Assembly: GCA_965240325.2 (NCBI GenBank)
Contig: OZ251226.1
Location: 1,302,001 to 1,366,000 of the forward strand
Reading direction: 5' to 3'
Origin: Rebecca billardiae RCC1528
Taxonomy: Eukaryota > Haptophyta
Length of the DNA: 64,000 bases
In this document: in pieces, positions 16,063 through 25,099 of the stretch
How the letters are laid out: the number at the start of each line of letters is the position of its first letter
Numbering within the stretch: position 1 is the first letter of the stretch
Notes under the pieces: generated by a model
What the model saw: the letters and a program-made list of their open reading frames with translations, nothing else
What the model was told of the DNA's origin: nothing
Database searches by the model: none
Position numbers and translations under genes: made by a program

Positions 16063-16168
16063 GTTAAAACAGTACTAGGGGGTACAGCCGTACAGACGAG
16101 TCACGGGCGCCTCCCGAACATTATTCACGAATATTTCATTTATGTATGCTGATCGATTTGCATGACAC
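16063..16168 (+). repeat. flanking direct repeat, left
   Basis: Begins GTTAAAACAGTACTAGG and ends GATTTGCATGACAC. It matches 16401-16486 with small deletions in the right copy. Confidence 0.9.
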
Positions 16169-16400
16169 AGAGGAGCTCTTCATCACGTGCTTGTCTGACC
16201 TCGTTCTGCATGAACAGAAGCTTGCGCAACGCGCTACTGCAAAAAGGCAAGAACGCAAGCGCTCGGCACGGCCACTTCTCTGACTTCGCATCCAGTGCGG
16301 AGCGCTGCGCCAGCTGGACAAACGCGAAGGACCCTGGAAGCTGCAGAAATCATGCACATGTGGTGGGTAGTTTACACATATAGTGTCACAGATGACTTTA
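16169..16400 (+). pseudogene. 3'-end fragment of the glycosyltransferase-like gene
   Basis: Matches roughly 11130-11354: the last ~35 codons (EELF-TCLSDLVLHEQK to SARPLL), the stop region and about 110 bp of 3' flank ending GATGACTTTA. It has small indels in the K/R-rich tail and no start or catalytic part. It lies exactly between two near-identical direct repeats. Confidence 0.9.
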
Positions 16401-16486
16401 GTTAAAACAGTACTAGGCGGTACAGGCGAGTCACGGGCGTCCCGAACATTATTCACGGATTTCATTTGCTGATTTGCATGACACAT
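16401..16486 (+). repeat. flanking direct repeat, right
   Basis: Second copy of 16063-16168, about 20 bp shorter (GTTAAAACAGTACTAGGCGG to TTTGCATGACACA). Confidence 0.9.
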
Positions 16487-18110
16487 ATGAATACGTCTAT
16501 ACGAGTCCAGTGTAGTTCTCGATCACTGAGCGCCTATAACAGTGTAACCCTAACAGAACCGGAAGCGCCCGCGTGTTTGTCCATCGATCCAGCTGGTGCA
16601 ACGCGCGGAAAGCGCCGCCCCCTTCATATGGTCCTGTGAAGTGTCATCATCACTCATCTGCATACATGTGCTGACGAGAACAGCATTCAGCTGAGATCTA
16701 AGTGCGTTGCAGCGTTCCTGGCGGACTGGCGGTTGATTATTATATCAGTGCTGCATAAGCGGCAGTCCGGCAGACGAGTCCAGTTGTTCTGACAATATCG
16801 CGCACTGCGTGCTCGTCATGCGCCCGATTAATGTGAACGCCACGTCAACTATGCTATTACTCAGCCTGGCCGGTGAACTGCTTGACTACGGGCTCAGTAC
16901 AACTATTACTACTGTTAATCAACAATTAACGACTAGCTTAGTAACTGACGAGTGACGGGCGGGCCGTCGGCGTTGCGTCGTGGGCGGGGCCAGTTACAGA
17001 ATTGAGAATACAGAGTACAGGCACAGTGTGTGAGTCGCGGAGCTCGCCACGGGTAAATACGCCTTGAAGGTTGGGCAGCTGCTCGACGCCGTTCTAGCTC
17101 GGCGTGAGCAGCCAGTCAGAGGCACCCAATGCCGATGGGCCCGCCACACTCACAGCACCAGCTGCGTATTCGGTAAATTTGGACTATATTTGACTTTGAG
17201 TATTGCGTACTGGCTAGCTTCGTACGGCTACGTGACAGTGCCAGCGCCAGCAGCGAGGGGAGGCCTGCCACGCGTCAGGCGGCCATCCTGCTCGGCCATG
17301 TCGCTTCGTGCGCTGGCCGGCGGCCAGTGAAATAAACTCCAAACTGCTTGGCAGTTGATGACAATGCTACACTAACAATGAGTGACGCCGATGATCGACT
17401 TGCATGTCAGTTCATCACAGTTGTCACATTGATATACTGGAAACCCACGAGAACAAAGGCACGACTTCACGCTGGGGACCAGCCCGTCGCAGGCCTTTTT
17501 TGACGCCACTGCTGCGTCTGTAACCGGGTCACACATATATATATGCACAATTCACGAACCCGCTTAGGCGCGCCATAGGACAAAAGCCGCTCGTCGTTCG
17601 GTCAAATACCGCTCGTCGTTCGGCGCTTTGCGTACTCACATTCGCGCGAATCGCATCGGCCCATTTCCTCAAACACGTCGTGGCGATACTGCATGCTGTT
17701 CCACCACCTCTGACCTCCGCCGCCTTCGGCATGATGTCGGGGGGGGGGGGGGGGGTATTATTAATCCCGAATTTCCTACGTGCATGATTTCTTTTCCTCT
17801 CCGACTCCAGGCGGTTGGCTCCAACCGCCCGGATGGTCGAAGGACCCGGTACTGCCTGCAGGGCTGCAGGCGAAAGCTGCGCTGCCAGTTACCTATGGCG
17901 GCCGTTTGGCCCACCGCTTTTCGCATCCGTTTCTGACTGAGGACCGACATCGTCACACCGCCCGCTCTGCGCTCGTCCGCACGAACGACGCCCTGCTGAC
18001 AACGTCCGCAGCCCCTGGACCGAATGCTATGGTAAGCCCCTGCGTGGTGACCGGGGAACTGGTCAGGCGGAATAAACATCAGAGTGTGACAACTGGAATA
18101 CTGCCGGTAA
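16487..18110. other. gene-free stretch
   Basis: No gene seen. It contains a run of 17 G at 17739-17755 followed by TATTATTAAT, and CGGCCAGTGAAATAAACTCC with its flank at about 17319-17354, which recurs between the two inverted glycosyltransferase genes at about 19393-19430. Confidence 0.6.
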
Positions 18111-19337
18111 TTAACGATGGCGGTCGTTATGATGTGCCGACGAGTCGTTCTGGATGAGGAGTGGCCGATCCAAGAGCCTGAGTTTGTGCCTTTCTGCAGT
18201 GCCTTGTCCGCGCGCCAGTTTCGCCTTCTGCTCATGCCGAGTGAGGTCGGACAAGCAGGTGGTGAAGAGCTCCTCCAGGGCATCTCCCACCGCTAGTGTG
18301 GACATATTCACGTGCGTCCATGCCTGCCAGTGCTGCTGCAGCCATCGCACCCCGAACTGGTTTTTGAGCGCGTAGCCAAAAGTGCGCCCAAACCCAGCAC
18401 ACCGATGCCTGATGAAGCTGCTGAGTGGGTGCACGCGTGCAGCAGGTGTAGGGACCGGGGACGGCACGCCCACCGTCCACCGTTGCACACCCGCGCGAAG
18501 CATCTCGGTCGCGAGGAGCAGGTCGTCGTCCCAGTTGTGCGGCCCACCAGGCACTGCGCGCACCAACGCGTCCAGCCGGCTCGCGTTGATGTCTCCGCGC
18601 CAGAATGCAATGCCGCAGAAGCCGTGAAGCACGTCCGCGCTGCGCGCACAGCCCTCGCGCAGACCGCGTGTAGCCACAGAAGTCCCTCTATCAGGGTCGA
18701 CACATTCCCCAGTCATCTGCTTGGCGCACGACCGCTTCGTGCTCCCCAAGCACAAGAGGTGCCGCGCAATGTTGTCTGCAAAGACGGCGCCCGAGCCACC
18801 GACAGCATGTCCACGTCCACGCGTCGTGAGCTCGTCCACCAGCACGTTCGCAAACGACGGTGGATATTTGCTGTCGTCATCCACGACCAGCACAACTGTC
18901 GTGGGCTTGCGCTCCACGCGCAGTGTGCTCAGGTACTTGTCTGCCGGTCCGGTGTCCTCGCTGAGCTTGAGGCGGTGGAGATGCACGCGCCCGCGACCAG
19001 CGCGGACGGCGGCGAGCAAAGCGGCGGACGGCTCCGGCGGTGTCGTCAGATTGAACTTCGAGCTCCCGCCCAGGGTGACGTGGATGGCGTCGAGGGCCGG
19101 CTGTTGCCCCAGGAGGCTCGCGATGGCGTCTGACGGGTCCCGACCCGGAATGGTGCCGAGCGTGGCGACCACGCGAGTCGGGGCACTGGCGCCGGCGTGA
19201 TGCAGCCGTGCGGCGTCGTCTCCAGCCCATGCCATCGGAAGCAGGCAGCACACAGCCAGGACAGCACGATCAGCTGATCGTGTGCGCGGGCATCGACTAC
19301 CACCACCAGCTCGCGAGTTGACGAGTGACGACGCCAT
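18111..19337 (-). CDS. secreted or Golgi-lumen glycosyltransferase-like protein, copy 2
   Basis: A 408-residue paralogue of the protein at 10066-11241, with the same MASSLVNS start, hydrophobic leader, VVDDD motif (followed by SKYPPSF) and WDDDLLLA motif. It differs by scattered substitutions (for example LLCLGSTKRS for RFCLGSTNRS) and by its C-terminus, where a K/R-rich stretch runs into unrelated sequence (LLIQNDSSAHHNDRHR), suggesting an altered 3' end. It is divergent from copy 3, with 140 bp between start codons. Because the coding part is intact, it is probably functional. Confidence 0.72.
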   Translation of the reverse strand: MASSLVNSRAGGGSRCPRTRSADRAVLAVCCLLPMAWAGDDAARLHHAGASAPTRVVATLGTIPGRDPSDAIASLLGQQPALDAIHVTLGGSSKFNLTTPPEPSAALLAAVRAGRGRVHLHRLKLSEDTGPADKYLSTLRVERKPTTVVLVVDDDSKYPPSFANVLVDELTTRGRGHAVGGSGAVFADNIARHLLCLGSTKRSCAKQMTGECVDPDRGTSVATRGLREGCARSADVLHGFCGIAFWRGDINASRLDALVRAVPGGPHNWDDDLLLATEMLRAGVQRWTVGVPSPVPTPAARVHPLSSFIRHRCAGFGRTFGYALKNQFGVRWLQQHWQAWTHVNMSTLAVGDALEELFTTCLSDLTRHEQKAKLARGQGTAERHKLRLLDRPLLIQNDSSAHHNDRHR

Positions 19338-19477
19338 CGCTCGACGACGCCATCGCCGATGTCGGTTGGTTCGTGCTCTGACCTGCTGCCCGGCGGCCAG
19401 TGAAATAAACCCCGAACTGCTTGGCAGAACTTGTCAATTTGATATTCTCGCCGCCACCCCAATGGCGTCGTCGAGCG
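19338..19477. promoter_or_regulatory. spacer between two divergent glycosyltransferase-like genes
   Basis: The 140 bp between start codons must hold any promoter for both genes. The inner edges still share GGCGTCGTCGAGCGATGGCG in inverted orientation. The middle has CCAGTGAAATAAACCCC, also present near 17325. No TATA box is certain. Confidence 0.4.
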
Positions 19478-20713
19478 ATGGCGTCGTCACTCGTCAACTC
19501 GTGTGCTGCTGGTGGTAGTCGATGTCCGCGCACACGATCGGCCGATCGTGCTGTCCTGGCTGTGTGCTGCCTGCTTCCGATGGCATGGGCTGGAGACGAC
19601 GCCGCACGGCTGCATCACGCCGGCGCCAGTGCCCCGACTCGCGTGGTCGCCACGCTCGGCACCATTCCGGGTCGGGACCCGTCAGACGCCATCGCGAGCC
19701 TCCTGGGGCAACAGCCGGCCCTCGACGCCATCCACGTCACCCTGGGCGGGAGCTCGAAGTTCAATCTGACGACACCGCCGGAGCCGTCCGCCGCTTTGCT
19801 CGCCGCCGTCCGCGCTGGTCGCGGGCGCGTGCATCTCCACCGCCTCGAGCTCAGCGAGGACACCGGACCGGCAGACAAGTACCTGCGCACACTGCGCGTG
19901 GAGCGCGAGCCCAAGACAGTTGTGCTGGTCGTGGACGACGACAACACATATCCGCCGTCGTTTGCGAACGTGCTGGTGGACGAGCTCACGACGCGTGGAC
20001 GTGGACATGCTGTCGGTGGCTCGGGCGCCGTCTTTGCAGACAACATTGCGCGACACCGCTTCTGCTTGGGGAGCACGAAGCGGTCGTGCGCCGAGCAGAT
20101 GACTCGGAAATGTGTGGACCCTGACAGCGGGACTACTGTGTATGCACGCGGTCTGCGCGAGGGCTGTGCGCGCAGCGCGGACGTGCTTCACGGCATATTC
20201 GGCATTGCATTCTGGCGCGGAGACATCAACTCGAGCCGGCTGGACGCGTTGGTGCGCGCAGTGCCTGGTGGGCCGCACAACTGGGACGACGACCTGCTCC
20301 TCGCGACCGAGATGCTTCGCGCGGGTGTGCAACGGTGGACGGTGGGCGTGCCGTCCCCGGTTATCACGCCTGCTGCACGCGTGCACCCACTCAGCAGCTT
20401 CACCAAGCATCGGTGTGCTGGGTTTGGGCTCACACATCGCTACGCGCTCAAAAACCAGTTCGGGGTGCGATGGCTTCAGCAGCACTGGCAGACATGGACG
20501 CACGTGAATATGTCCGCACTGGCGGTGGGGGATGTCCTGGAGGAGCTCTTCACCACGTGCTTGTCTGACCTCGCTCGGCATGAGCAGAAGGCGAAACTTG
20601 CGCGACATCCAACGCGTAGCAGCAAAAGCTCAAGCACAAACGCAACTACAAGTTCTACAACTGATGCTGCCGGCTCGGCGCAGGCACTCACTACTCCAGA
20701 ACGCTTCGCTTGA
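19478..20713 (+). CDS. secreted or Golgi-lumen glycosyltransferase-like protein, copy 3
   Basis: A 411-residue paralogue of the proteins at 10066-11241 and 18111-19337. Hydrophobic leader, EDTGPADKYLRTL, VVDDD and WDDDLLLA motifs are all kept. The last ~30 residues are unique, rich in S, T, N and A (RSSKSSSTNATTSSTTDAAG), and replace the basic tail of copy 1. The homologous block of about 1.13 kb (19478-20610) mirrors 18205-19337. The frame is open upstream to 19421, but homology supports 19478. Confidence 0.72.
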   Translation: MASSLVNSCAAGGSRCPRTRSADRAVLAVCCLLPMAWAGDDAARLHHAGASAPTRVVATLGTIPGRDPSDAIASLLGQQPALDAIHVTLGGSSKFNLTTPPEPSAALLAAVRAGRGRVHLHRLELSEDTGPADKYLRTLRVEREPKTVVLVVDDDNTYPPSFANVLVDELTTRGRGHAVGGSGAVFADNIARHRFCLGSTKRSCAEQMTRKCVDPDSGTTVYARGLREGCARSADVLHGIFGIAFWRGDINSSRLDALVRAVPGGPHNWDDDLLLATEMLRAGVQRWTVGVPSPVITPAARVHPLSSFTKHRCAGFGLTHRYALKNQFGVRWLQQHWQTWTHVNMSALAVGDVLEELFTTCLSDLARHEQKAKLARHPTRSSKSSSTNATTSSTTDAAGSAQALTTPERFA

Positions 20714-21541
20714 CGACATCATTGCGTAGTCGTGATTAAACACTAATGACTACGAATACTGCGCCATATCCGTGATGGCGGCGGACGCGGAGTAGCTTAC
20801 GGCTAGTAGTTAGTAGCGACTATAATGCTCGACTGCCGCGCGCGGCATCATCAGCAATTCATCAGCAGCAGGGTTCAGCAGCTGAGGCCTGAGCGCAGAG
20901 TCACTGCAGTCACGCAGACTGTGCCAGTCGTCAATCAAGAATGCAGACCCGGTCCGATGATGAGTCGCCTCCGAGACTGCAGAAACTGTCTGTTGAGTAG
21001 CGCGAGCTTACTTACTGCGCGCCCTCGGCCTCGGGCTGCTCGTAACACGGTGCGCCGCCTCCTGCTCGGCCCCTGGCCCTGCTGCACGGGCCTGCTCGGA
21101 GTGAGTGAGTCGGCTCCTGGCCTGGCGGGCCGCCTCGCCCTCGGCCTTCGCAGCCGGGTAAGCAGATTCGTCGCGTCATCATCATCAGGCTCATCAGCAG
21201 AATAAATTGTCACTTAGCTGCTGATGTCGTCACCGCGACTTAGTAGTACTAACAACGACGAGTCACTTAGTAGACGACAGAGTCAGACGTGCGCGTGGCC
21301 GTAGTACGTGGGCTAATGGTGATGGTGCCCGGGGGCCGGCGCCGTCCGCGCCGTGGCCCGTGCCCGGCTCACGGACACGGTCCGTTGGGCGGCCGTTGTC
21401 AGGCCGGCTGCGGGCGCTGGCCCGGGCGGCGTGGCGGCTTGGCACTGAAGCCTGACGATGACGGATGAGTCTGTTATTATGATACATTTAGCTGCTGGCC
21501 ACTCGTCATCAGTCGTCAGTATCGTCTGTCCGCTTTCGTCG
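20714..21541. other. gene-free stretch
   Basis: No supportable gene. Short repeated AGT/ACT-rich words at 20730-20830 and 21230-21290; GC-rich open frames at 20900-21440 show no domains. Confidence 0.55.
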
Positions 21542-22522
21542 TCAAGTGAGGGTGCGGACCGGTGCCGTTCCACACACGTCCTGTGCGCTCGCCCCCGGGC
21601 AATGCGTCGAGATGAACGCATCGCAAGCAGCACTGCGCTCATGCACAAAGGCGAACTCGGCGCAGCCGCCCCTCAGGCAGCCCCACACGTTCGCTTCCTT
21701 GTGGAAGACGCGCATCTCTGCCCGGTCCGCCGCAGCGAACAAGGCGGCGAGCCGATTTCTACTCATGTGCGTGTTGTTCCTGTAATGGAGCTCGATCTGC
21801 AGCTGCCCCACCTGTACACGCCCAGCAGCGATGGCGTCGAAGATGTCTGGGAGCACCTGCCACTCGCAGCCCTCGCAGTCGATCTTCAAGACGTCTACCC
21901 GCCTGGACTCGGGGCCGTAGCGCGCCACCATGTCCTCGAACGAGATCAGCTTCTGCGTCCTGTTGGTGCTCGCCCCTAGGCCGAGCGGATGGAAGCGAGT
22001 GACGTGCCAGCCGGTGAAGTTCAGCCGCCCCGCCAGGGTGTGGTCGAAGGTGTGGATCCTGCACCCAGTGCGCGCGTGCATGGCGAACTCGAAGCTCCAG
22101 TCGTTGTTGCTGCCAATGCTGAACACCGTGCAAGGCGTTCGCAGCGCATCGAGGCCGCACACAAACTTGGGCCCATCGCCAACAGGCACGTAGTGGGTCA
22201 AGCCGCCGAGCTCGACGAGGCGGCCGCCCACGCGCTCCTCGCTCTCGCACACCCACTCGGGCTCGATCGGGTTGTAGAACTTCTCCAACATCAGCACAGC
22301 CTTCTTCAGCTGGTGGAGCCGGGCGTTCTCCACGGCGCGGTAGCCGCGCCGAGCCTCCGCCAGCTCGAGCTTTCTGCGCCACAGCGCTGGACATCCGGCG
22401 ATCAGCGTCGGGTCCTCAGCCGCACCGAGCGAGAAGATGCCTCCATGCAGCGTGACGACCAGCGCGGCGACGAGGCAGGTGCGCGCGCGCCATCTGTGAC
22501 CGCCGCCACAACCCCTCTCCAT
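21542..22522 (-). CDS. FkbM/METTL24-type SAM-dependent methyltransferase, signal-anchored
   Basis: A 326-residue protein. Residues 16-36 (LVAALVVTLHGGIFSLGAA) form a signal anchor or signal peptide after a basic N-terminus, predicting a luminal or secreted enzyme. The SAM-binding loop is at VFSIGS (133-138), an acidic strand end at HTFD (157-160), and VLKIDCEGCEWQVL (211-224) is the hallmark motif of FkbM-like O-methyltransferases. IELHYRNNTHMS (about 242-253) follows. The C-terminal third is Cys-rich and may be disulphide-bonded. By family, the likely substrate is a glycan or other small acceptor, but this is not shown. Single exon; the start is the only ATG before the leader. Confidence 0.82.
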   Translation of the reverse strand: MERGCGGGHRWRARTCLVAALVVTLHGGIFSLGAAEDPTLIAGCPALWRRKLELAEARRGYRAVENARLHQLKKAVLMLEKFYNPIEPEWVCESEERVGGRLVELGGLTHYVPVGDGPKFVCGLDALRTPCTVFSIGSNNDWSFEFAMHARTGCRIHTFDHTLAGRLNFTGWHVTRFHPLGLGASTNRTQKLISFEDMVARYGPESRRVDVLKIDCEGCEWQVLPDIFDAIAAGRVQVGQLQIELHYRNNTHMSRNRLAALFAAADRAEMRVFHKEANVWGCLRGGCAEFAFVHERSAACDAFISTHCPGASAQDVCGTAPVRTLT

Positions 22523-22729
22523 AGGCCACCGGTGCCCACTCCGACTTAATTAATACACCTGGGGGCATGATGGATGCCAAGGGTGACGTGATGAAATTGC
22601 CTTGTCGAGTCGTCGTCGGGAGGTCGGGGAAAGCCGATACTTCGATTAGATAGCAGCAACATGCGCTCACGGACATACCGTATGAGTAAACTGTATAGTG
22701 TCCGAAGTTCACCTTGCCTCCTCATCGCA
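22523..22729. other. intergenic stretch between the methyltransferase start and the 3' end of the Sel1-MYND gene
   Basis: Holds the upstream region of the methyltransferase gene. No coding sequence or clear motif seen. Confidence 0.4.
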
Positions 22730-23761
22730 CTACTGCGAAGCCCACGCGTTGCAGTGGGGCTTGTGCACCTTCCACGAGCTGCGCAGGTGCTCACGCGAGC
22801 AGAAGACCGCCACATGGCATCGCTCGCACTTCTTCAGACCACTGCCTGTCCGTCCGCAGGCGATGCAGCACGTGGCGACCACGTCACGCTCTCCAGCCTC
22901 CTCGGCCAGGACCTCGCGTACACGGTCTCCGAGGGCTGGATCGAGCTCTTGGCCACGGTGCAACAGCCGAGCTGCCTCCTCCACATCACGCTCCACTCCC
23001 GTGCCATGCAGCGTCAGCTCTCCAAGACCAATGTGCCCATGTGCGCTCCCTCCCTGAGTAGCCAGCCGGTACCAGCGCACAGCCTCGCCCCAGTCCTGCG
23101 GCACGCCCTCGCCTTGTGCGTACTGCGCGCCCAGATTGCACTGCGCGAGTGCGTCGCCCTGCTCGGCCGCCAGCCGGTACCAGCGCATCGCCTCGCCCCA
23201 GTCCTGCGGCACGCCCTCGCCTTGTGCGTACCGCACACCCAGATTGCACTGCGCGAGTGCGTGGCCCTGCTCGGCCGCCAGCCGGTACCAGCGCATCGCC
23301 TCGCCCCAGTCCTGCGGCACGCCCTCGCCTTGTGCGTACCGCACACCCAGATTGCACTGCGCCTGAGCGTAGCCCTGCTCGGCCGCCAGCCGGTACCAGC
23401 GCACAGCCTCGCCCCAGTCCTGCGGCACGCCCTCGCCATGTGCGTACTGCAGGCCCAGAATGCACTGCGCTCTGGCGTCGCCCTGCTCGGCCGCCAGCCG
23501 GTACCAGCGCGCTGCTGCCTCGAGGTCCTTTGGCTGCCCAAGCGCGCCGTTCACGTAGATGTGGCCCATCTCCGTCTGCGCATCTGCAAAGCTGCGCTCA
23601 GCGGCGAGGGTGTACAGGCGAAAGGCTTCGCGGTGGTCCTGTGCGATGCCCTCGCCATTCTCAGCCCGCCGCGCCAGAAGGAACGTCGCACGCGCGTCCC
23701 CACGCGCCGACTTGCGTAAGAGGAGCCTGACCGCAGGGCTAGCCGTCGAATCCGCCATCAT
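22730..23761 (-). CDS. Sel1-repeat protein with C-terminal MYND zinc finger, copy 1
   Basis: A 343-residue protein beginning MMADSTASP. Sel1-like helical repeats run from about residue 15 to 265, including perfect-looking 36-residue units (GEGVPQDWGEA, RWYRLAAEQG, AQCNLGVRYAQ). A MYND-type zinc finger follows near 290-335: CCIACGR, CERCHVAVFC, H-x-x-H-x-x-x-C with final HKPHC. Sel1-MYND proteins are scaffold or adaptor proteins; the partner is unknown. It mirrors the gene at 23906-24955. Compared with that copy, a TAG triplet sits after WASQ, so six C-terminal residues (CDEEAR) are cut off. Confidence 0.88.
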   Translation of the reverse strand: MMADSTASPAVRLLLRKSARGDARATFLLARRAENGEGIAQDHREAFRLYTLAAERSFADAQTEMGHIYVNGALGQPKDLEAAARWYRLAAEQGDARAQCILGLQYAHGEGVPQDWGEAVRWYRLAAEQGYAQAQCNLGVRYAQGEGVPQDWGEAMRWYRLAAEQGHALAQCNLGVRYAQGEGVPQDWGEAMRWYRLAAEQGDALAQCNLGAQYAQGEGVPQDWGEAVRWYRLATQGGSAHGHIGLGELTLHGTGVERDVEEAARLLHRGQELDPALGDRVREVLAEEAGERDVVATCCIACGRTGSGLKKCERCHVAVFCSREHLRSSWKVHKPHCNAWASQ

Positions 23762-23905
23762 TCGATCGCACCCGATTCACCCGCCATTCATAGGCTGTCC
23801 GACTCTACACTGCTGTGTAGACGGAGGGGGGCCGGACAGGCTACGCCATTCACGGACGGGAGGTGTTGATCACCAAACCGAGCTCAGAATGAGGACCGAC
23901 GGTGA
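23762..23905. promoter_or_regulatory. spacer between divergent Sel1-MYND genes
   Basis: 144 bp separate the two start codons, and the outer parts are still recognisably inverted copies (CGGTGAATGATGGCGG on one side, CGCCATCATTCGATCG on the other). A shared promoter is inferred. Confidence 0.4.
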
Positions 23906-24955
23906 ATGATGGCGGATTCGACGACTAGCCCTGCGGTCAGGCTCCTCTTACGCAAGTCGGCGCGTGGGGACGCGCGTGCGACGTTCCTTCTGGCGCGGCG
24001 GGCTGAGAATGGCGAGGGCATCGCACAGGACCACCGCGAAGCCTTTCGCCTGTACACCCTCGCCGCTGAGCGCAGCTTTGCAGATGCGCAGACGGAGATG
24101 GGCCACATCTACGTGAACGGCGCGCTTGGGCAGCCAAAGGACCTCGAGGCAGCAGCGCGCTGGTACCGGCTGGCGGCCGAGCAGGGCTACGCTCAGGCGC
24201 AGTGCAATCTGGGCGTGCGGTACGCACAAGGCGAGGGCGTGCCGCAGGACTGGGGCGAGGCGGTGCGCTGGTACGGGCTGGCGGCCGAGCAGGGCCACGC
24301 ACTCGCGCAGTGCAATCTGGGCGTGCGGTACGCACGAGGCGAGGGCGTGCCGCAGGACTGGGGCGAGGCTGTGCGCTGGTACCGGCTGGCGGCCGAGCAG
24401 GGCGACGCGCAGGCGCAGTGCAATCTGGGCGTGCGGTACGCACGAGGCGAGGGCGTGCCGCAGGACTGGGGCGAGGCGATGCGCTGGTACCGGCTGGCGG
24501 CCGAGCAGGGCCACGCACTCGCGCAGTGCAATCTGGGCGTGCAGTACGCACAAGGCGAGGGCGTGCCGCAGGACTGGGGCGAGGCGGTACGCTGGTTCCG
24601 GCTGGCTACTCAGGGAGGGAGCGCACATGGGCACATGGGTCTTGGAGAGCTGACGCTGCATGGCACGGGAGTGGAGCGTGATGTGGAGGAGGCAGCTCGG
24701 CTGTTGCACCGTGGCCAAGAGCTCGATCCAGCCCTCGGAGACCGTGTACGCGAGGTCCTGGCCGAGGAGGCTGGAGAGCGTGACGTGGTCGCCACGTGCT
24801 GCATCGCCTGCGGACGGACAGGCCGTGGTCTGAAGAAGTGCGAGCGGTGCCATGTGGCGGTCTTCTGCTCGCGTGAGCACCTGCGCAGCTCGTGGAAGGT
24901 GCACAAGCCCCACTGCAACGCGTGGGCTTCGCAGTGCGATGAGGAGGCAAGGTAG
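23906..24955 (+). CDS. Sel1-repeat protein with C-terminal MYND zinc finger, copy 2
   Basis: A 349-residue paralogue of the gene at 22730-23761, in head-to-head orientation. Same N-terminus (MMADSTTSP), Sel1 repeats and MYND finger (CCIACGRTGRGLKKCERC to HKPHC). It ends CDEEAR. Substitutions cluster in the repeat array (for example GEAVRWYGLAAEQG, YARGEG), as expected of repeats undergoing gene conversion. The duplicated block extends past both stop codons by about 40 bp. Confidence 0.88.
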   Translation: MMADSTTSPAVRLLLRKSARGDARATFLLARRAENGEGIAQDHREAFRLYTLAAERSFADAQTEMGHIYVNGALGQPKDLEAAARWYRLAAEQGYAQAQCNLGVRYAQGEGVPQDWGEAVRWYGLAAEQGHALAQCNLGVRYARGEGVPQDWGEAVRWYRLAAEQGDAQAQCNLGVRYARGEGVPQDWGEAMRWYRLAAEQGHALAQCNLGVQYAQGEGVPQDWGEAVRWFRLATQGGSAHGHMGLGELTLHGTGVERDVEEAARLLHRGQELDPALGDRVREVLAEEAGERDVVATCCIACGRTGRGLKKCERCHVAVFCSREHLRSSWKVHKPHCNAWASQCDEEAR

Positions 24956-25099
24956 TGATTTATAGTGAAGGTGAACTTCCGGGACTGCACTGTACTCACA
25001 CTGTAGTCTGTACAGAACTTCCGGGACACTGTAGTCTGTACACTGTCGGCTGCTGATCAGAATTAATAATGGCGTCACATTTCCTTCATATCATCGTCA

